A stretch of 16,857 bases of DNA from T1Sed10-7 sp047921175 (GCA_047921175.1 JBLRWQ010000060.1:1-16857), one strand, 5' to 3'; shown: positions 1 through 7,833, counted from the first letter of the stretch. Program-made: numbers and translations. The notes: generated from the sequence alone by a model not told the origin.

Positions 1-26
1 GCTGCCTACTGCGCGCCCAGGGCTGA

Positions 27-47
27 CGCCCGGCTGCCTGCCGGGCG
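27..47. other. GC-rich perfect hairpin in the left-end non-coding stretch
   Basis: CGCCCGGC (27-34) and GCCGGGCG (40-47) form a perfect 8-bp stem around a 5-base loop. No T-tract follows. It could be a terminator for a gene left of the window, or just structure in very GC-rich DNA. The rest of 1-199 shows GC-rich sequence with many short GCCGG/GGCCG words and no supportable gene. Confidence 0.25.
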
Positions 48-199
48 CCCGCTGACCGGCCTGCGGCCTTCGGGCGGGCTCGGCCGTCGCCTGCCGGCGT
101 GTCGGCCGCATCGGTTCGGCTGCCGTCGGCGGGCCCGGCGTCGCGCCCGACGGGCTGTCCGTTCTGCGCTCGCTCCTGCCCCGGGACCTCCCCGAGCGG

Positions 200-228
200 T
201 TGCTACAGCTAGCAGGAAGCGCTATTGT
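200..228 (+). promoter_or_regulatory. Candidate sigma-70-type promoter for the WhiB-like gene
   Basis: TTGCTA (200-205) and TATTGT (223-228) each match the -35 and -10 consensus at 4 of 6 positions and are separated by 17 bases. They sit in a patch of lower GC content than its surroundings. Transcription would start near 235, leaving about 55 bases of leader before the ATG at 290. This also argues against the TTG at 200 as a start codon. It is a motif match only. Confidence 0.35.
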
Positions 229-289
229 TGGAAATCCTACGTTCTGGCATCGGGATGACGCGCTGGGCGGACGGCGCGGGGAGCGGGAC

Positions 290-616
290 ATGCTGGCGGA
301 GCTACTGGCGGAGGAAGCGGACCACGGCTGGCGCTCGGATGCTGCCTGCCTGTCCGAGGACCCGGAGCTGTTCTTCCCGGAGGGGGAGAGCGATCGCTAC
401 GCGGGCCAGATCCGAGCAGCTCTGGAGGTCTGTGCGGCCTGCGATGTCGCGGATGCCTGCCTCAGGTTCGCGATCGAGACCGAGCAGCGCACGGGCATCT
501 GGGGCGGGACCACCGCCGGCCAACGCCGTGGGCTGGAGGTCGTCGGGGGCCAGGTCCGGCCGATCGCCGAGCGTCGGGTGGTGGCCTCCACGCACCTGCT
601 GCGCGCCGCCGGCTGA
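290..616 (+). CDS. WhiB-like (Wbl) iron-sulfur transcription factor
   Basis: This 108-residue protein has the Wbl layout. Four cysteines (C20, C48, C51, C57; the last three as C-x2-C-x5-C) should bind a [4Fe-4S] cluster. The family's GIWGG turn is at 69-73, followed by the basic segment TTAGQRRGL that normally contacts DNA. Wbl proteins usually act with the primary sigma factor as redox- or NO-responsive regulators; that role comes from the family. I chose the ATG at 290 because a GGGGAG-type ribosome site lies about 7 bases upstream and the protein then has a typical Wbl length. The frame stays open back to a TTG at 200, but those 30 extra residues resemble nothing in the family. The class is secure; the subclass (WhiB1 to WhiB7) cannot be assigned. 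Confidence 0.93.
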   Translation: MLAELLAEEADHGWRSDAACLSEDPELFFPEGESDRYAGQIRAALEVCAACDVADACLRFAIETEQRTGIWGGTTAGQRRGLEVVGGQVRPIAERRVVASTHLLRAAG

Positions 617-770
617 CGCACCGTCGCGGCCGGCTGACCCGCCGTCCGAGCCGGGATGGTCTCCGCCGGGGGTGGCGGGACCACCACCTCGGTGCCGGTC
701 CCGAGCGCGGTCGCGACGGGGGGGTTCGCTAGCGTCCCCTCGGGCGTCGTGCAGGGAGGTGCGGTCGTCG

Positions 771-1265
771 ATGACGTTGCCCTTCGATCCGATCGCCGAG
801 GCCCGCCGGCAGTGGGAACGTCACGGCTGGTCCGACACCGCGCCGGGTATGGCGATGGTCACCTCGATCATCCGGGCGCAGCAGCTGGTCCTGCACCGGG
901 CCGACTCGGCGCTCCGCGACCTCGGCCTGACCCTGGCCCGCTACGAGGTCCTGATGGTGCTGGTGTTCAGCACGCGCGGGACCTTGCCGCTGTCGCTGAT
1001 CGGCGACCGCCTGCAGGTGCACCCCACGAGCGTGACCAGCCTGCTGGACCGGCTGGAGGACCAGGGCTTCGTGCGACGACGCGCGCATCCGACCGACCGT
1101 CGTGCCAAGCTGGCCGAGGTGACGCCCGAGGGGCGGGCGGTCGCGCAGGTCGCGACCGAACGCCTCAACGAGCGCGTGTACGCCGACCCGGGCATCGACG
1201 AGGGAGACGTCGAGACCCTGATCGAGATCCTGGGGCGGCTCCGCCAGCAGGCAGGCGACTTCTAG
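771..1265 (+). CDS. MarR-family winged-helix transcriptional regulator
   Basis: The 164-residue protein is all-helical at the N-terminus (about 25-60), then has a winged helix. Residues 73-100 cover the helix-turn-helix, with recognition helix HPTSVTSLLDRLEDQGF (84-100). The wing at 101-117 contains the MarR hallmark DxR as PTDRRAK. MarR proteins are dimers that usually repress neighbouring genes and are released by small ligands. The ATG at 771 is preceded by AGGGAGG (753-759) at a rather long 11-base spacing; an in-frame GTG at 759 lies inside that site and is less likely. The open frame reaches back to 225, but this upstream part reads antisense-like Arg/Ser/Pro sequence and is not coding. 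The gene ends 56 bases before icmF on the same strand, so the two may be co-transcribed and an acyl-CoA ligand is plausible. The ligand is not visible from sequence. Confidence 0.93.
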   Translation: MTLPFDPIAEARRQWERHGWSDTAPGMAMVTSIIRAQQLVLHRADSALRDLGLTLARYEVLMVLVFSTRGTLPLSLIGDRLQVHPTSVTSLLDRLEDQGFVRRRAHPTDRRAKLAEVTPEGRAVAQVATERLNERVYADPGIDEGDVETLIEILGRLRQQAGDF

Positions 1266-1321
1266 GTCGTCGTTGACGTCGAGGCGGTCCGCCCATCCGG
1301 CCGACCCCGCAGGAGGCGACC

Positions 1322-4300
1322 ATGGGACAGCGCGAGGCCGACCCCGGCCCCTCGAGCCCGGTCCGGTTCGTGACGGCGGCGAGTCTGTTCGACGGGCACG
1401 ATGCGGCCATCAACATCATGCGTCGGATCCTGCAGTCGCAGGGTGCGGAGGTGGTGCACCTCGGGCACGACCGCGGGGTCGACGAGGTCGTCACCGCGGC
1501 GGTCCAGGAGGACGTGCAGGGCGTCGCGATCTCCTCCTACCAGGGTGGCCACGTCGAGTACTTCACGTACCTCGTCGAGCAGCTCGCCGCACGCGGCGCC
1601 GGGCACGTCAAGGTGTTCGGTGGCGGTGGTGGGGTCATCGTCCCGGAGGAGATCGCGCTGCTGCACGAGCGGGGGGTCGCCCGCATCTACAGCCCGGCGG
1701 ACGGGCAGCGGCTCGGCCTGCCGGGCATGATCGCCGAGATGCTCGCGGCCTGTGACGTCGCCCTCCCGGTGGAGCGGCTGCGCGCCGACGAGGTGCTGGC
1801 CGGCGAGGAGCCGGCGGCGGCGCGGGCGATCACCGCGGTCGAGCAGGGGCGTGCCCCGGCCGAGCTGCTGGAGGCGCTGCGTGCCGCAGCGGACGCGCGT
1901 CGGGTGCCGGTGCTCGGCATCACCGGGACCGGCGGTGCGGGCAAGTCGTCGTTGACCGATGAGCTCGTGCGTCGCTTCCGGCGCGATCGCGACGACCAGC
2001 TGCGCATCGCGGTGCTCGCGATCGACCCGACCCGTCTCCGAGGGGGCGGTGCGCTGCTGGGGGACCGGATCCGGATGAACGCGATCGCGCCCGGCCGGGT
2101 CACCTTCCGGTCGATGGCGACGCGCCAGGCAGACGGTCGGCTCCCGGCCTCCCTGTCGGACGTCATCGCGGTGTGCAAGGCCGCCGGTCACGACCTCGTC
2201 ATCGTCGAGACGCCCGGGATCGGGCAGGGCGACGCGGCCATCGTGCCCTTCGTGGACGTGCCGCTGTACGTCATGACCCCGGAGTTCGGGGCGGCGTCCC
2301 AGCTCGAGAAGATCGCCATGCTCGATGTCGCCGAGGTGGTGGCGATCAACAAGTTCGAGCGGCGCGGTGCCGAGGACGCGCGCCGGGACGTGGCGCGACA
2401 GCTGCTGCGCAACCGGCAGGCGTTCGGGTCCTCCTGGGAGGACCTGCCGGTGTTCGGCACCTCCGCCGCCCGCTTCGACGACGACGGGGTCACCGCGCTC
2501 TACCACGAGCTGGTCCGCCAGCTCGTCCCCTTCGGGCTACCGGAGGGGCCCGGGCGCCTGCCGACGGTCGACGGCAGGGTCTCCACGCACCTGGCCGGTG
2601 TCCTCCCGGCGGGTCGCGAGCGCTACCTGGCCGAGATCGCCGGGTCGGTGCGCGACCACCACGCCCGTACCGAGGAGCAGGCCGCCCTGGTCTCGCGCGT
2701 CCACGCCCTCGAGGTCGCCCGCGAGGAGCTCGAGCCCGCCGCCCAGCATCGTGCTCCGGCCCGCGGGCAGGTCGGGACCGACCGGCGCGACGACGTTGCC
2801 GGCGGCCCGGGTGCGGCCGAGCCCGGGCTGCTCGGCCGCCTCGACACGCGTCTGGCCGAGCTGGCGCGGGGGATCGAGCCGGACACCCGAGCGCTGCTCC
2901 GGGACTGGGAACGGATCCGTCACGAGCACGACGGGGACGAGGTGGGCTACACCGTCCGTGAGCGCGAGCTGCGGGTCCCCCTGACGCGCCAGACGCTGTC
3001 GGGGACCAAGATGCCTCGGGTGGCCCTGCCACGGACGCGGGAACCCGGGGAGCTGGTGCGGTTCCTGCGCCGGGAGCACCTGCCGGGGTACTTCCCCTAC
3101 ACGGCCGGGGTGTTCCCCTTCAAGCGTGACGGGGAAGCGCCGGCGCGCATGTTCGCGGGGGAGGGGGACCCGTTCCGGACCAACCGCCGGTTCCACTACC
3201 TGGCCGCCGGGCAGCCCGCGGCACGGCTGTCGACCGCCTTCGACTCGGTCACGCTCTACGGCCGTGACCCGGCGGAGCGCCCCGACATCTACGGCAAGGT
3301 CGGGACCTCCGGGGTGTCGATCGCCACCCTCGAGGACATGAAGGCGCTCTACGCAGGGTTCGATCTGTGTGACGCCACCACCTCGGTGTCGATGACGATC
3401 AACGGACCGGCGCCCACGATCCTGGCGATGTTCCTGAACACCGCCATCGACCAGCAGCTGGACCGGTTCCGCGACGAGCACGGCCGGGAGCCCGACGAGG
3501 CGGAGGCGGCACAGGTGCGTGCCCGCACCCTGTCGACGGTGCGCGGCACCGTGCAGGCCGACATCCTCAAGGAGGACCAGGGGCAGAACACCTGCATCTT
3601 CTCGACCGAGTTCGCGCTGCGGTGCATGGCGGACGTGCAGGAGTGGTTCATCGCCAACGAGGTCCGTAACTTCTACTCGGTCTCGATCTCCGGCTACCAC
3701 ATCGCCGAAGCCGGCGCGAACCCCATCTCGCAGCTGGCCTTCACCCTGGCGAACGGCTTCACCTACGTCGAGGCCTACCTCGCCCGTGGGATGGACATCG
3801 ACGCCTTCGCCCCGAACCTGTCGTTCTTCTTCTCCAACGGCATGGACGCGGAGTACACCGTGCTCGGCCGGGTGGCGCGGCGCATCTGGGCCATCGCGAT
3901 GCGGGACCGGTACGGCGCCGGCGAGCGTTCGCAGAAGCTCAAGTACCACATCCAGACCTCGGGGCGGTCCCTGCACGCCCAGGAGATGGACTTCAACGAC
4001 ATCCGCACGACCCTGCAGGCGCTGTGCGCGATCTACGACAACACCAACTCGCTGCACACCAACGCCTACGACGAGGCGGTGACGACCCCGAGCGAGGCGT
4101 CGGTCCGCCGGGCGCTGGCCATCCAGATGATCATCGACCAGGAGTGGGGGCTGGCGCGCAACGAGAACCCGCTCCAGGGGGCCTTCATCGTCGAGGAGCT
4201 CACCGACCTGGTCGAGCAGGCGGTCCTGGCCGAGTTCGACCGGATCGCGGAACGAGGTGGGGTGCTCGGCGCGATGGAGACCGGCTACCAGCGGGGCCGG

Positions 4301-4645
4301 ATCCAGGACGAGTCGATGCGCTACGAGCAGCGCAAGCACGACGGCACGCTGCCGATCGTGGGCGTGAACACCTTCCTGCCCGAGGAGCGGGAGGAGCCGA
4401 CCGACGTCGGGCTGGAGCTGGCCCGTGCCACCGAGGCGGAGAAGCGCTCCCAGCTGACCCGGCTGCGTGCGTTCCAGGCCGCCCATGCGGATGCGTCCGA
4501 CGGGTGGCTCCGAGCGCTCCAGGATGCGGCGACCACGGGCGGCAACGTGTTCGAGGTGCTGATGGGCGCGGTGCGCCACTGCTCGCTCGGGCAGATCACC
4601 GACGCGCTCTTCGAGGTGGGCGGGCAGTACCGGCGCAACGTCTGA
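1322..4645 (+). CDS. icmF: Fused isobutyryl-CoA mutase (B12-binding + G-protein chaperone + mutase), IcmF type
   Basis: This 1107-residue protein has the IcmF domain order. A B12-binding domain spans about 14-145, with FDGHDAAIN supplying the cobalt-ligand histidine H26. A MeaB-like GTPase follows at about 195-400, with Walker A GTGGAGKS (202-209, K208). After a linker, the adenosylcobalamin mutase barrel covers about 540-1107, including SGYHIAEAG with the expected active-site histidine H793. The enzyme interconverts isobutyryl-CoA and n-butyryl-CoA, and its GTPase services the cofactor. Two substrate-pocket residues argue against a methylmalonyl-CoA mutase: F611 (in ARMFAGEG) replaces the Tyr, and Q755 (in EDQGQN) replaces the Arg, that bind the carboxylate in that enzyme. 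AGGAGG at 1311-1316, 5 bases before the ATG, fixes the start. MarR lies directly upstream. Some IcmF relatives act on isovaleryl/pivalyl-CoA, but their pocket residues differ. The family is certain; the substrate is a strong prediction. Confidence 0.97.
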   Translation: MGQREADPGPSSPVRFVTAASLFDGHDAAINIMRRILQSQGAEVVHLGHDRGVDEVVTAAVQEDVQGVAISSYQGGHVEYFTYLVEQLAARGAGHVKVFGGGGGVIVPEEIALLHERGVARIYSPADGQRLGLPGMIAEMLAACDVALPVERLRADEVLAGEEPAAARAITAVEQGRAPAELLEALRAAADARRVPVLGITGTGGAGKSSLTDELVRRFRRDRDDQLRIAVLAIDPTRLRGGGALLGDRIRMNAIAPGRVTFRSMATRQADGRLPASLSDVIAVCKAAGHDLVIVETPGIGQGDAAIVPFVDVPLYVMTPEFGAASQLEKIAMLDVAEVVAINKFERRGAEDARRDVARQLLRNRQAFGSSWEDLPVFGTSAARFDDDGVTALYHELVRQLVPFGLPEGPGRLPTVDGRVSTHLAGVLPAGRERYLAEIAGSVRDHHARTEEQAALVSRVHALEVAREELEPAAQHRAPARGQVGTDRRDDVAGGPGAAEPGLLGRLDTRLAELARGIEPDTRALLRDWERIRHEHDGDEVGYTVRERELRVPLTRQTLSGTKMPRVALPRTREPGELVRFLRREHLPGYFPYTAGVFPFKRDGEAPARMFAGEGDPFRTNRRFHYLAAGQPAARLSTAFDSVTLYGRDPAERPDIYGKVGTSGVSIATLEDMKALYAGFDLCDATTSVSMTINGPAPTILAMFLNTAIDQQLDRFRDEHGREPDEAEAAQVRARTLSTVRGTVQADILKEDQGQNTCIFSTEFALRCMADVQEWFIANEVRNFYSVSISGYHIAEAGANPISQLAFTLANGFTYVEAYLARGMDIDAFAPNLSFFFSNGMDAEYTVLGRVARRIWAIAMRDRYGAGERSQKLKYHIQTSGRSLHAQEMDFNDIRTTLQALCAIYDNTNSLHTNAYDEAVTTPSEASVRRALAIQMIIDQEWGLARNENPLQGAFIVEELTDLVEQAVLAEFDRIAERGGVLGAMETGYQRGRIQDESMRYEQRKHDGTLPIVGVNTFLPEEREEPTDVGLELARATEAEKRSQLTRLRAFQAAHADASDGWLRALQDAATTGGNVFEVLMGAVRHCSLGQITDALFEVGGQYRRNV

Positions 4646-4687
4646 CGCCGCCGGTCCGGTCAGCGGCTCCGCCCGCAGCGCCTCGGA

Positions 4688-6454
4688 TCAGACGTCCTCG
4701 ATCCGGGCCAGCACGGCACCGGGCTGGACGACCTCGCCGGCGCTGACGGGCAGCGCGGTGACGGTGCCGGCCCGGTGGGCCTTGACCGCGTTCTCCATCT
4801 TCATCGCCTCGAGGATCAGCAGGGTGTCGCCCTCCACGACCACGGCGCCCAGCTCGACGGTGACCTTGACCACCGTGCCCTGCATCGGGGCGGTCAGGTC
4901 CTCCCCGGACACCGCGGCGAGTGAGCCGCCCCCGTCGCCGCCACGACGCCGCTTCCTCGCCGCCGGGGCCGGTGCCGCGCTGGCCGCGGGGAGGTCGCCG
5001 AACAGCCGCACCGCCAGCCGTCGGCCGTCCACCTCGACGGTCACCTCACGGCCCGCCCCATCCCCGTCGTCGTCCGGCGCGCCACCGATCGGCTGGGGCT
5101 CGAGCGAGGACAGGTCCCACTCGCGCTCGACGGACGAGGTGGCGTGCTCGCCGGCGGCGAACTGCGGGTGGGTCATGGCCAGGCGGTGGAACGGCACGGT
5201 CGTCGGCAGGCCGTCGATCACCAGCTCGTCCAGCGCCCGCGACATCCGTGCCCGGGCCCCGTCCCGGTCGCTCGCCCACACGATCAGCTTGCCGATCATC
5301 GAGTCGTAGTCACGGGGGACGCTGTAGCCGGAGCGCACCCCGGTGTCGAAGCGGACCCACGGCCCCAGCGGCGCGACCAGCTCCCCGATGCTGCCGGGGG
5401 TCGGCACGAAGCCGAGCGCCGGCTCCTCGGCGTTGATGCGGACCTCGATCGCGTGGCCGCGGAGCTCGACGTCGTCCTGGGTCAGGCCCATCCCGTCGCC
5501 TGCGGCGATCTTGAGCTGGGCCTGGGCGAGGTCCACGCCGGTGATCAGCTCGGTCACCGGGTGCTCGACCTGCAGGCGGGTGTTCATCTCCAGGAAGTAG
5601 AACGTCTCGCCGTCCTCGTCGAGCAGGAACTCGCACGTGCCGGCGTTGGTGTAGCCCATCTGCTTGGCGACCCCGCACGCCGCCTCGCCCATCGCGGCGC
5701 GCAGCTCGGGGGTCATGCCCGGTGCCGGGGCCTCCTCCACGAGCTTCTGGTGGCGGCGCTGCAGCGAGCAGTCGCGCTCACCGAGGTAGATGGTGGTGCC
5801 GTCCAGGTCAGCCAGGACCTGGATCTCGACGTGCCGGGGGCGCTCCAGGTAGCGCTCGAGGTAGCACTCGCCGCGCCCGAAGGCGGCCTTGGCCTCGCGC
5901 TGCGCCGCCTCGAGCGCCTCGACCATCTGGCTCGCGTCGTGCACCACCTTCATGCCCCGCCCGCCGCCACCGAACATGGCCTTGACCGCGACCGGGTAGC
6001 CGTACTCGTCCCCGAAGGCGATCGCCACCTCGGCGTCATCGGTCGGCTCCCGGGTGCCCGGGACCACCGGCACGCCGGCGGCGTCCGCGACCGCCCGGGC
6101 CGAGAGCTTGTCGCCCATCGCGGCGATGGCCGCGGGCGGCGGCCCGACGAAGGTGAACCCGGCGTCGGCCACCGCCTGGGCGAAGTCGGCGTTCTCCGCC
6201 AGGAACCCGTAGCCCGGGTGGATCGCGTCGACGCCTGCCCGCTGTGCGACCTCGATGACCTTGGGGATGGCGAGGTAGGACTCGCTGGCCGGGGTCGGCC
6301 CGAGCAGGTACGCGTCGTCCATGGCGTGCACGTGCGGGGCGTCACGGTCCACCTCGGAGTAGACGCCGACGGCGCGCACGCCCAGCTCCCGGCAGGCGCG
6401 GGCGATCCGGATCGCGATCTCCCCGCGGTTGGCGATCAGGACGGCGTCGAACAT
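4688..6454 (-). CDS. pccA: Acetyl/propionyl-CoA carboxylase alpha subunit (biotin carboxylase + BCCP, AccA3-like)
   Basis: The 588-residue protein begins MFDAVLIANRGEIAIRIARA, the standard biotin carboxylase N-terminus. It has the ATP-grasp glycine loop GGGGRGM (162-168) and the catalytic strand EMNTRLQVEHPVTE with E289 and R293. After a variable Ala/Arg/Gly-rich linker it ends in a biotin carboxyl carrier domain with EAMKMEN, where K552 is the biotinylation site. It carboxylates its own biotin with ATP and bicarbonate; the beta subunit then transfers the carboxyl group to acyl-CoA. The ATG at 6454 has GGGAG 8 bases upstream; a GTG nine bases earlier is the alternative. It converges on icmF with 42 bases between stops. 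The likely partner beta subunit is about 1.7 kb away on the same strand, separated by two copper lipoproteins. Actinobacterial alpha subunits often serve several beta subunits, so acetyl-CoA may also be a route. Confidence 0.96.
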   Translation of the reverse strand: MFDAVLIANRGEIAIRIARACRELGVRAVGVYSEVDRDAPHVHAMDDAYLLGPTPASESYLAIPKVIEVAQRAGVDAIHPGYGFLAENADFAQAVADAGFTFVGPPPAAIAAMGDKLSARAVADAAGVPVVPGTREPTDDAEVAIAFGDEYGYPVAVKAMFGGGGRGMKVVHDASQMVEALEAAQREAKAAFGRGECYLERYLERPRHVEIQVLADLDGTTIYLGERDCSLQRRHQKLVEEAPAPGMTPELRAAMGEAACGVAKQMGYTNAGTCEFLLDEDGETFYFLEMNTRLQVEHPVTELITGVDLAQAQLKIAAGDGMGLTQDDVELRGHAIEVRINAEEPALGFVPTPGSIGELVAPLGPWVRFDTGVRSGYSVPRDYDSMIGKLIVWASDRDGARARMSRALDELVIDGLPTTVPFHRLAMTHPQFAAGEHATSSVEREWDLSSLEPQPIGGAPDDDGDGAGREVTVEVDGRRLAVRLFGDLPAASAAPAPAARKRRRGGDGGGSLAAVSGEDLTAPMQGTVVKVTVELGAVVVEGDTLLILEAMKMENAVKAHRAGTVTALPVSAGEVVQPGAVLARIEDV

Positions 6455-6594
6455 GGCGCTCACTCCCACGGCTCGGGTCCGCCGGGACTCTAGTGAGCGG
6501 GGCCGTGCGGTCCGTGGTCGGGCACGTCCGGAGGTGCGTCCGGCGTGGCGACCCGGCACCCTGAGCCGTCACCCGCTGGCCCGGGAGGCCCCCC

Positions 6595-6990
6595 ATGTCC
6601 CGCTTCCGTCCGTCCTCCTCATCCCGGGGGATGGTCCCGCTCGTGCTGCTCGCCGTCACGCTGCTGCTCGTCGCCTGCGCCGGTGGATCGGATCGCAGCG
6701 CCGAGCCGACGGTGACCGACGACGGCGCACTGCGTCTCGTCGGGCAGGACGACCTGCGTTGGAACGTCGAGGAGCTGACGACCGACGCGGGAGTGGTGGA
6801 GTTCGAGCTGGTCTGCGAGGACGCGGTCAACCACAACATCGTGATCGACGAGTTGGACGCCGAGGTGGCTGCCTGCGCGCCGGGGGCGACGAGCCGGGGC
6901 TCGATCCAGCTCGATCCGGGCACGTACACCTACGTCTGCACGGTGCCCGGGCACGAGGGGACCATGCGCGGGACGCTGACCGTCGAGTGA
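6595..6990 (+). CDS. Cupredoxin-domain lipoprotein with azurin-like copper ligand spacing
   Basis: The 131-residue protein starts with a lipoprotein signal: basic N-region, hydrophobic MVPLVLLAVTLLLVA and a lipobox LVAC with C28 as the lipidated residue. The mature part is a small cupredoxin. Its predicted type 1 copper ligands are H80 (in NHNIVID), C115, H120 and M124 in CTVPGHEGTM, giving C-x4-H-x3-M. C74 and C94 are free to form a disulfide. Such proteins carry single electrons or hold copper outside the membrane. GGGAGG at 6583-6588, 6 bases upstream, supports the ATG at 6595; starting at M13 would remove the charged N-region. It is divergent from the carboxylase alpha gene (140-base gap) and lies 202 bases before a second cupredoxin. 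The redox partner is unknown. Confidence 0.88.
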   Translation: MSRFRPSSSSRGMVPLVLLAVTLLLVACAGGSDRSAEPTVTDDGALRLVGQDDLRWNVEELTTDAGVVEFELVCEDAVNHNIVIDELDAEVAACAPGATSRGSIQLDPGTYTYVCTVPGHEGTMRGTLTVE

Positions 6991-7130
6991 GCCCGGATGG
7001 GATGCCGCGCGTCCCGTCCGTGCGGCTGTAGGGCTGTTCGGCTCCCGTCCGACGACGCCGCCGGTTACCGGGGGCCGAAGGTCCCTCGCTACCCTACGCG
7101 CGTCGTCCCGTGGGGTCCGATGACCCTGTT

Positions 7131-7155
7131 CCGGCCCCCCGGTCCTGCGGGCCGG
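7131..7155 (+). terminator. Hairpin between the two cupredoxin genes
   Basis: CCGGCCC (7131-7137) and GGGCCGG (7149-7155) form a perfect 7-bp stem around an 11-base loop, 38 bases before the next start codon. No T-tract follows. It could terminate the first cupredoxin transcript, act as a leader structure of the second, or be chance in GC-rich DNA. Confidence 0.28.
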
Positions 7156-7192
7156 GCACCGAGGACGACGAGCGACCTCCAAGGAGCTTGCC

Positions 7193-7720
7193 GTGCGCCG
7201 CTCGATCATCGTCTCCGCCGCCCTGGCCGCGACCGCCGTGCTGGCCGGCTGCTCCAGCGTGCCTGAGGGCGCCGTCGAGGCCCAGGCGCTGGTCTGCCCG
7301 CCGGGCGAGCCGGGTTGCGACGAGATCCTGCCCATCGGCCCGGGAGGGGCCGTCGAGGTGGAGATGGGCAACTTCTTCTTCAACGTCACCGACGGGCTCG
7401 CGATCACCGGCGAGGTCGAGCTCACGGCCATCAACGTCTCGGATGCGTACCACAACATCGAGATCCTCGGCGCCGCCGACGGCACCTACCTCGGCGGCTC
7501 CGACGGCGACGCGGTGGTCGGTGCGGACGGTGGGGAGACGGGGGTCGGGATGGCCGCGCTCTTCCCGGGCCAGTGGTTGATGATCTGCAACGTGCCGGGC
7601 CACCGGGCCGCCGGCATGGAGCTGCCGATCACCGTCTACGCCACCGAGGAGGAGGCCGAGCTCGCGGTGGAGATGGGCGAGACCGACGTGGACCGCGACC
7701 GCGAGAACCCCAACACCTGA
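7193..7720 (+). CDS. Second cupredoxin-like lipoprotein
   Basis: The 175-residue protein starts with GTG, with AAGGAG (7181-7186) 6 bases upstream. A lipoprotein signal ends in VLAGC, with C20 as the lipidation site. The domain has H87 (in AYHNIEI) and C132, H137 and M142 in ICNVPGHRAAGM, so the copper site is C-x4-H-x4-M, one residue wider than its neighbour. A Gly/Asp-rich insertion (about 93-119) separates the first His from the Cys loop. C35 and C42 near the mature N-terminus may pair. The tail (about 150-175) is strongly acidic. It is expected on the outer face of the membrane as an electron carrier or copper-binding protein. It shares fold and motif with the preceding gene but little other sequence, so the pair looks like an old duplication or two recruited paralogues. 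Confidence 0.88.
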   Translation: MRRSIIVSAALAATAVLAGCSSVPEGAVEAQALVCPPGEPGCDEILPIGPGGAVEVEMGNFFFNVTDGLAITGEVELTAINVSDAYHNIEILGAADGTYLGGSDGDAVVGADGGETGVGMAALFPGQWLMICNVPGHRAAGMELPITVYATEEEAELAVEMGETDVDRDRENPNT

Positions 7721-7759
7721 CGCCTGAACCGCGACACCTCAACCCGTGGGGCTGGCCGC

Positions 7760-7816
7760 GGTCCGCGTGGAGCGTGTGACCCGCCGCCGGTCGACATGGA
7801 GCGTGTGACCCGCCGC
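7760..7816. repeat. Two tandem 28-base near-identical units with a 29-base period
   Basis: Units 7760-7787 and 7789-7816 match at 25 of 28 positions and share the perfect 20-mer TGGAGCGTGTGACCCGCCGC (7768-7787 and 7797-7816). Each begins GGTC and contains TGTGACC, so each can fold back on itself; the second does so better (GGTCGACA with TGTGACC). The repeat lies in the gap between the converging cupredoxin and epsilon-subunit genes. A terminator-related duplication is the simplest reading. Confidence 0.8.
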
Positions 7817-7832
7817 GCTCCGCGTGCGGGTC
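7807..7832. terminator. Strong hairpin between convergent genes, probable bidirectional terminator
   Basis: GACCCGC (7807-7813) pairs with GCGGGTC (7826-7832), then CGCG (7814-7817) pairs with CGCG (7821-7824) across a CTC loop. Only T7825 is bulged, giving 11 bp. It lies 86 bases after the cupredoxin stop and 1 base beyond the stop of the minus-strand epsilon gene. There is no U-tract on either strand, which is common in GC-rich actinobacteria. Confidence 0.55.
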
Positions 7833-7833
7833 C

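Noticed and set aside
225..770. N-terminal extension of the MarR frame back to 225
   Set aside because: It overlaps the WhiB-like gene in another frame and reads as Arg/Ser/Pro-rich non-coding translation; AGGGAGG before ATG 771 and the family length support the short form.
2537..4579. A 680-codon open frame on the minus strand inside icmF
   Set aside because: It is an antisense shadow created by high GC3 of icmF; the translation is Arg/Gly/Val-rich with no family motif, and the sense strand encodes a complete enzyme.
4647..4667. GCCGC/GCGGC inverted repeat between icmF and the convergent alpha gene
   Set aside because: Only 5 bp with an 11-base loop, expected often at this GC content.
6487..6492. 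TAGAGT on the minus strand as a -10 box for the carboxylase alpha gene
   Set aside because: No acceptable -35 element lies 16-18 bases upstream, so the match is too weak to list.
5144..6493. A 449-codon plus-strand open frame over the carboxylase alpha gene
   Set aside because: It is the complement of the biotin carboxylase coding sequence, low-complexity in translation and without a ribosome site.
7065..7095. TTACCG and TACCCT as a promoter for the second cupredoxin
   Set aside because: The spacer is 19 bases and both boxes are poor matches; probably chance.
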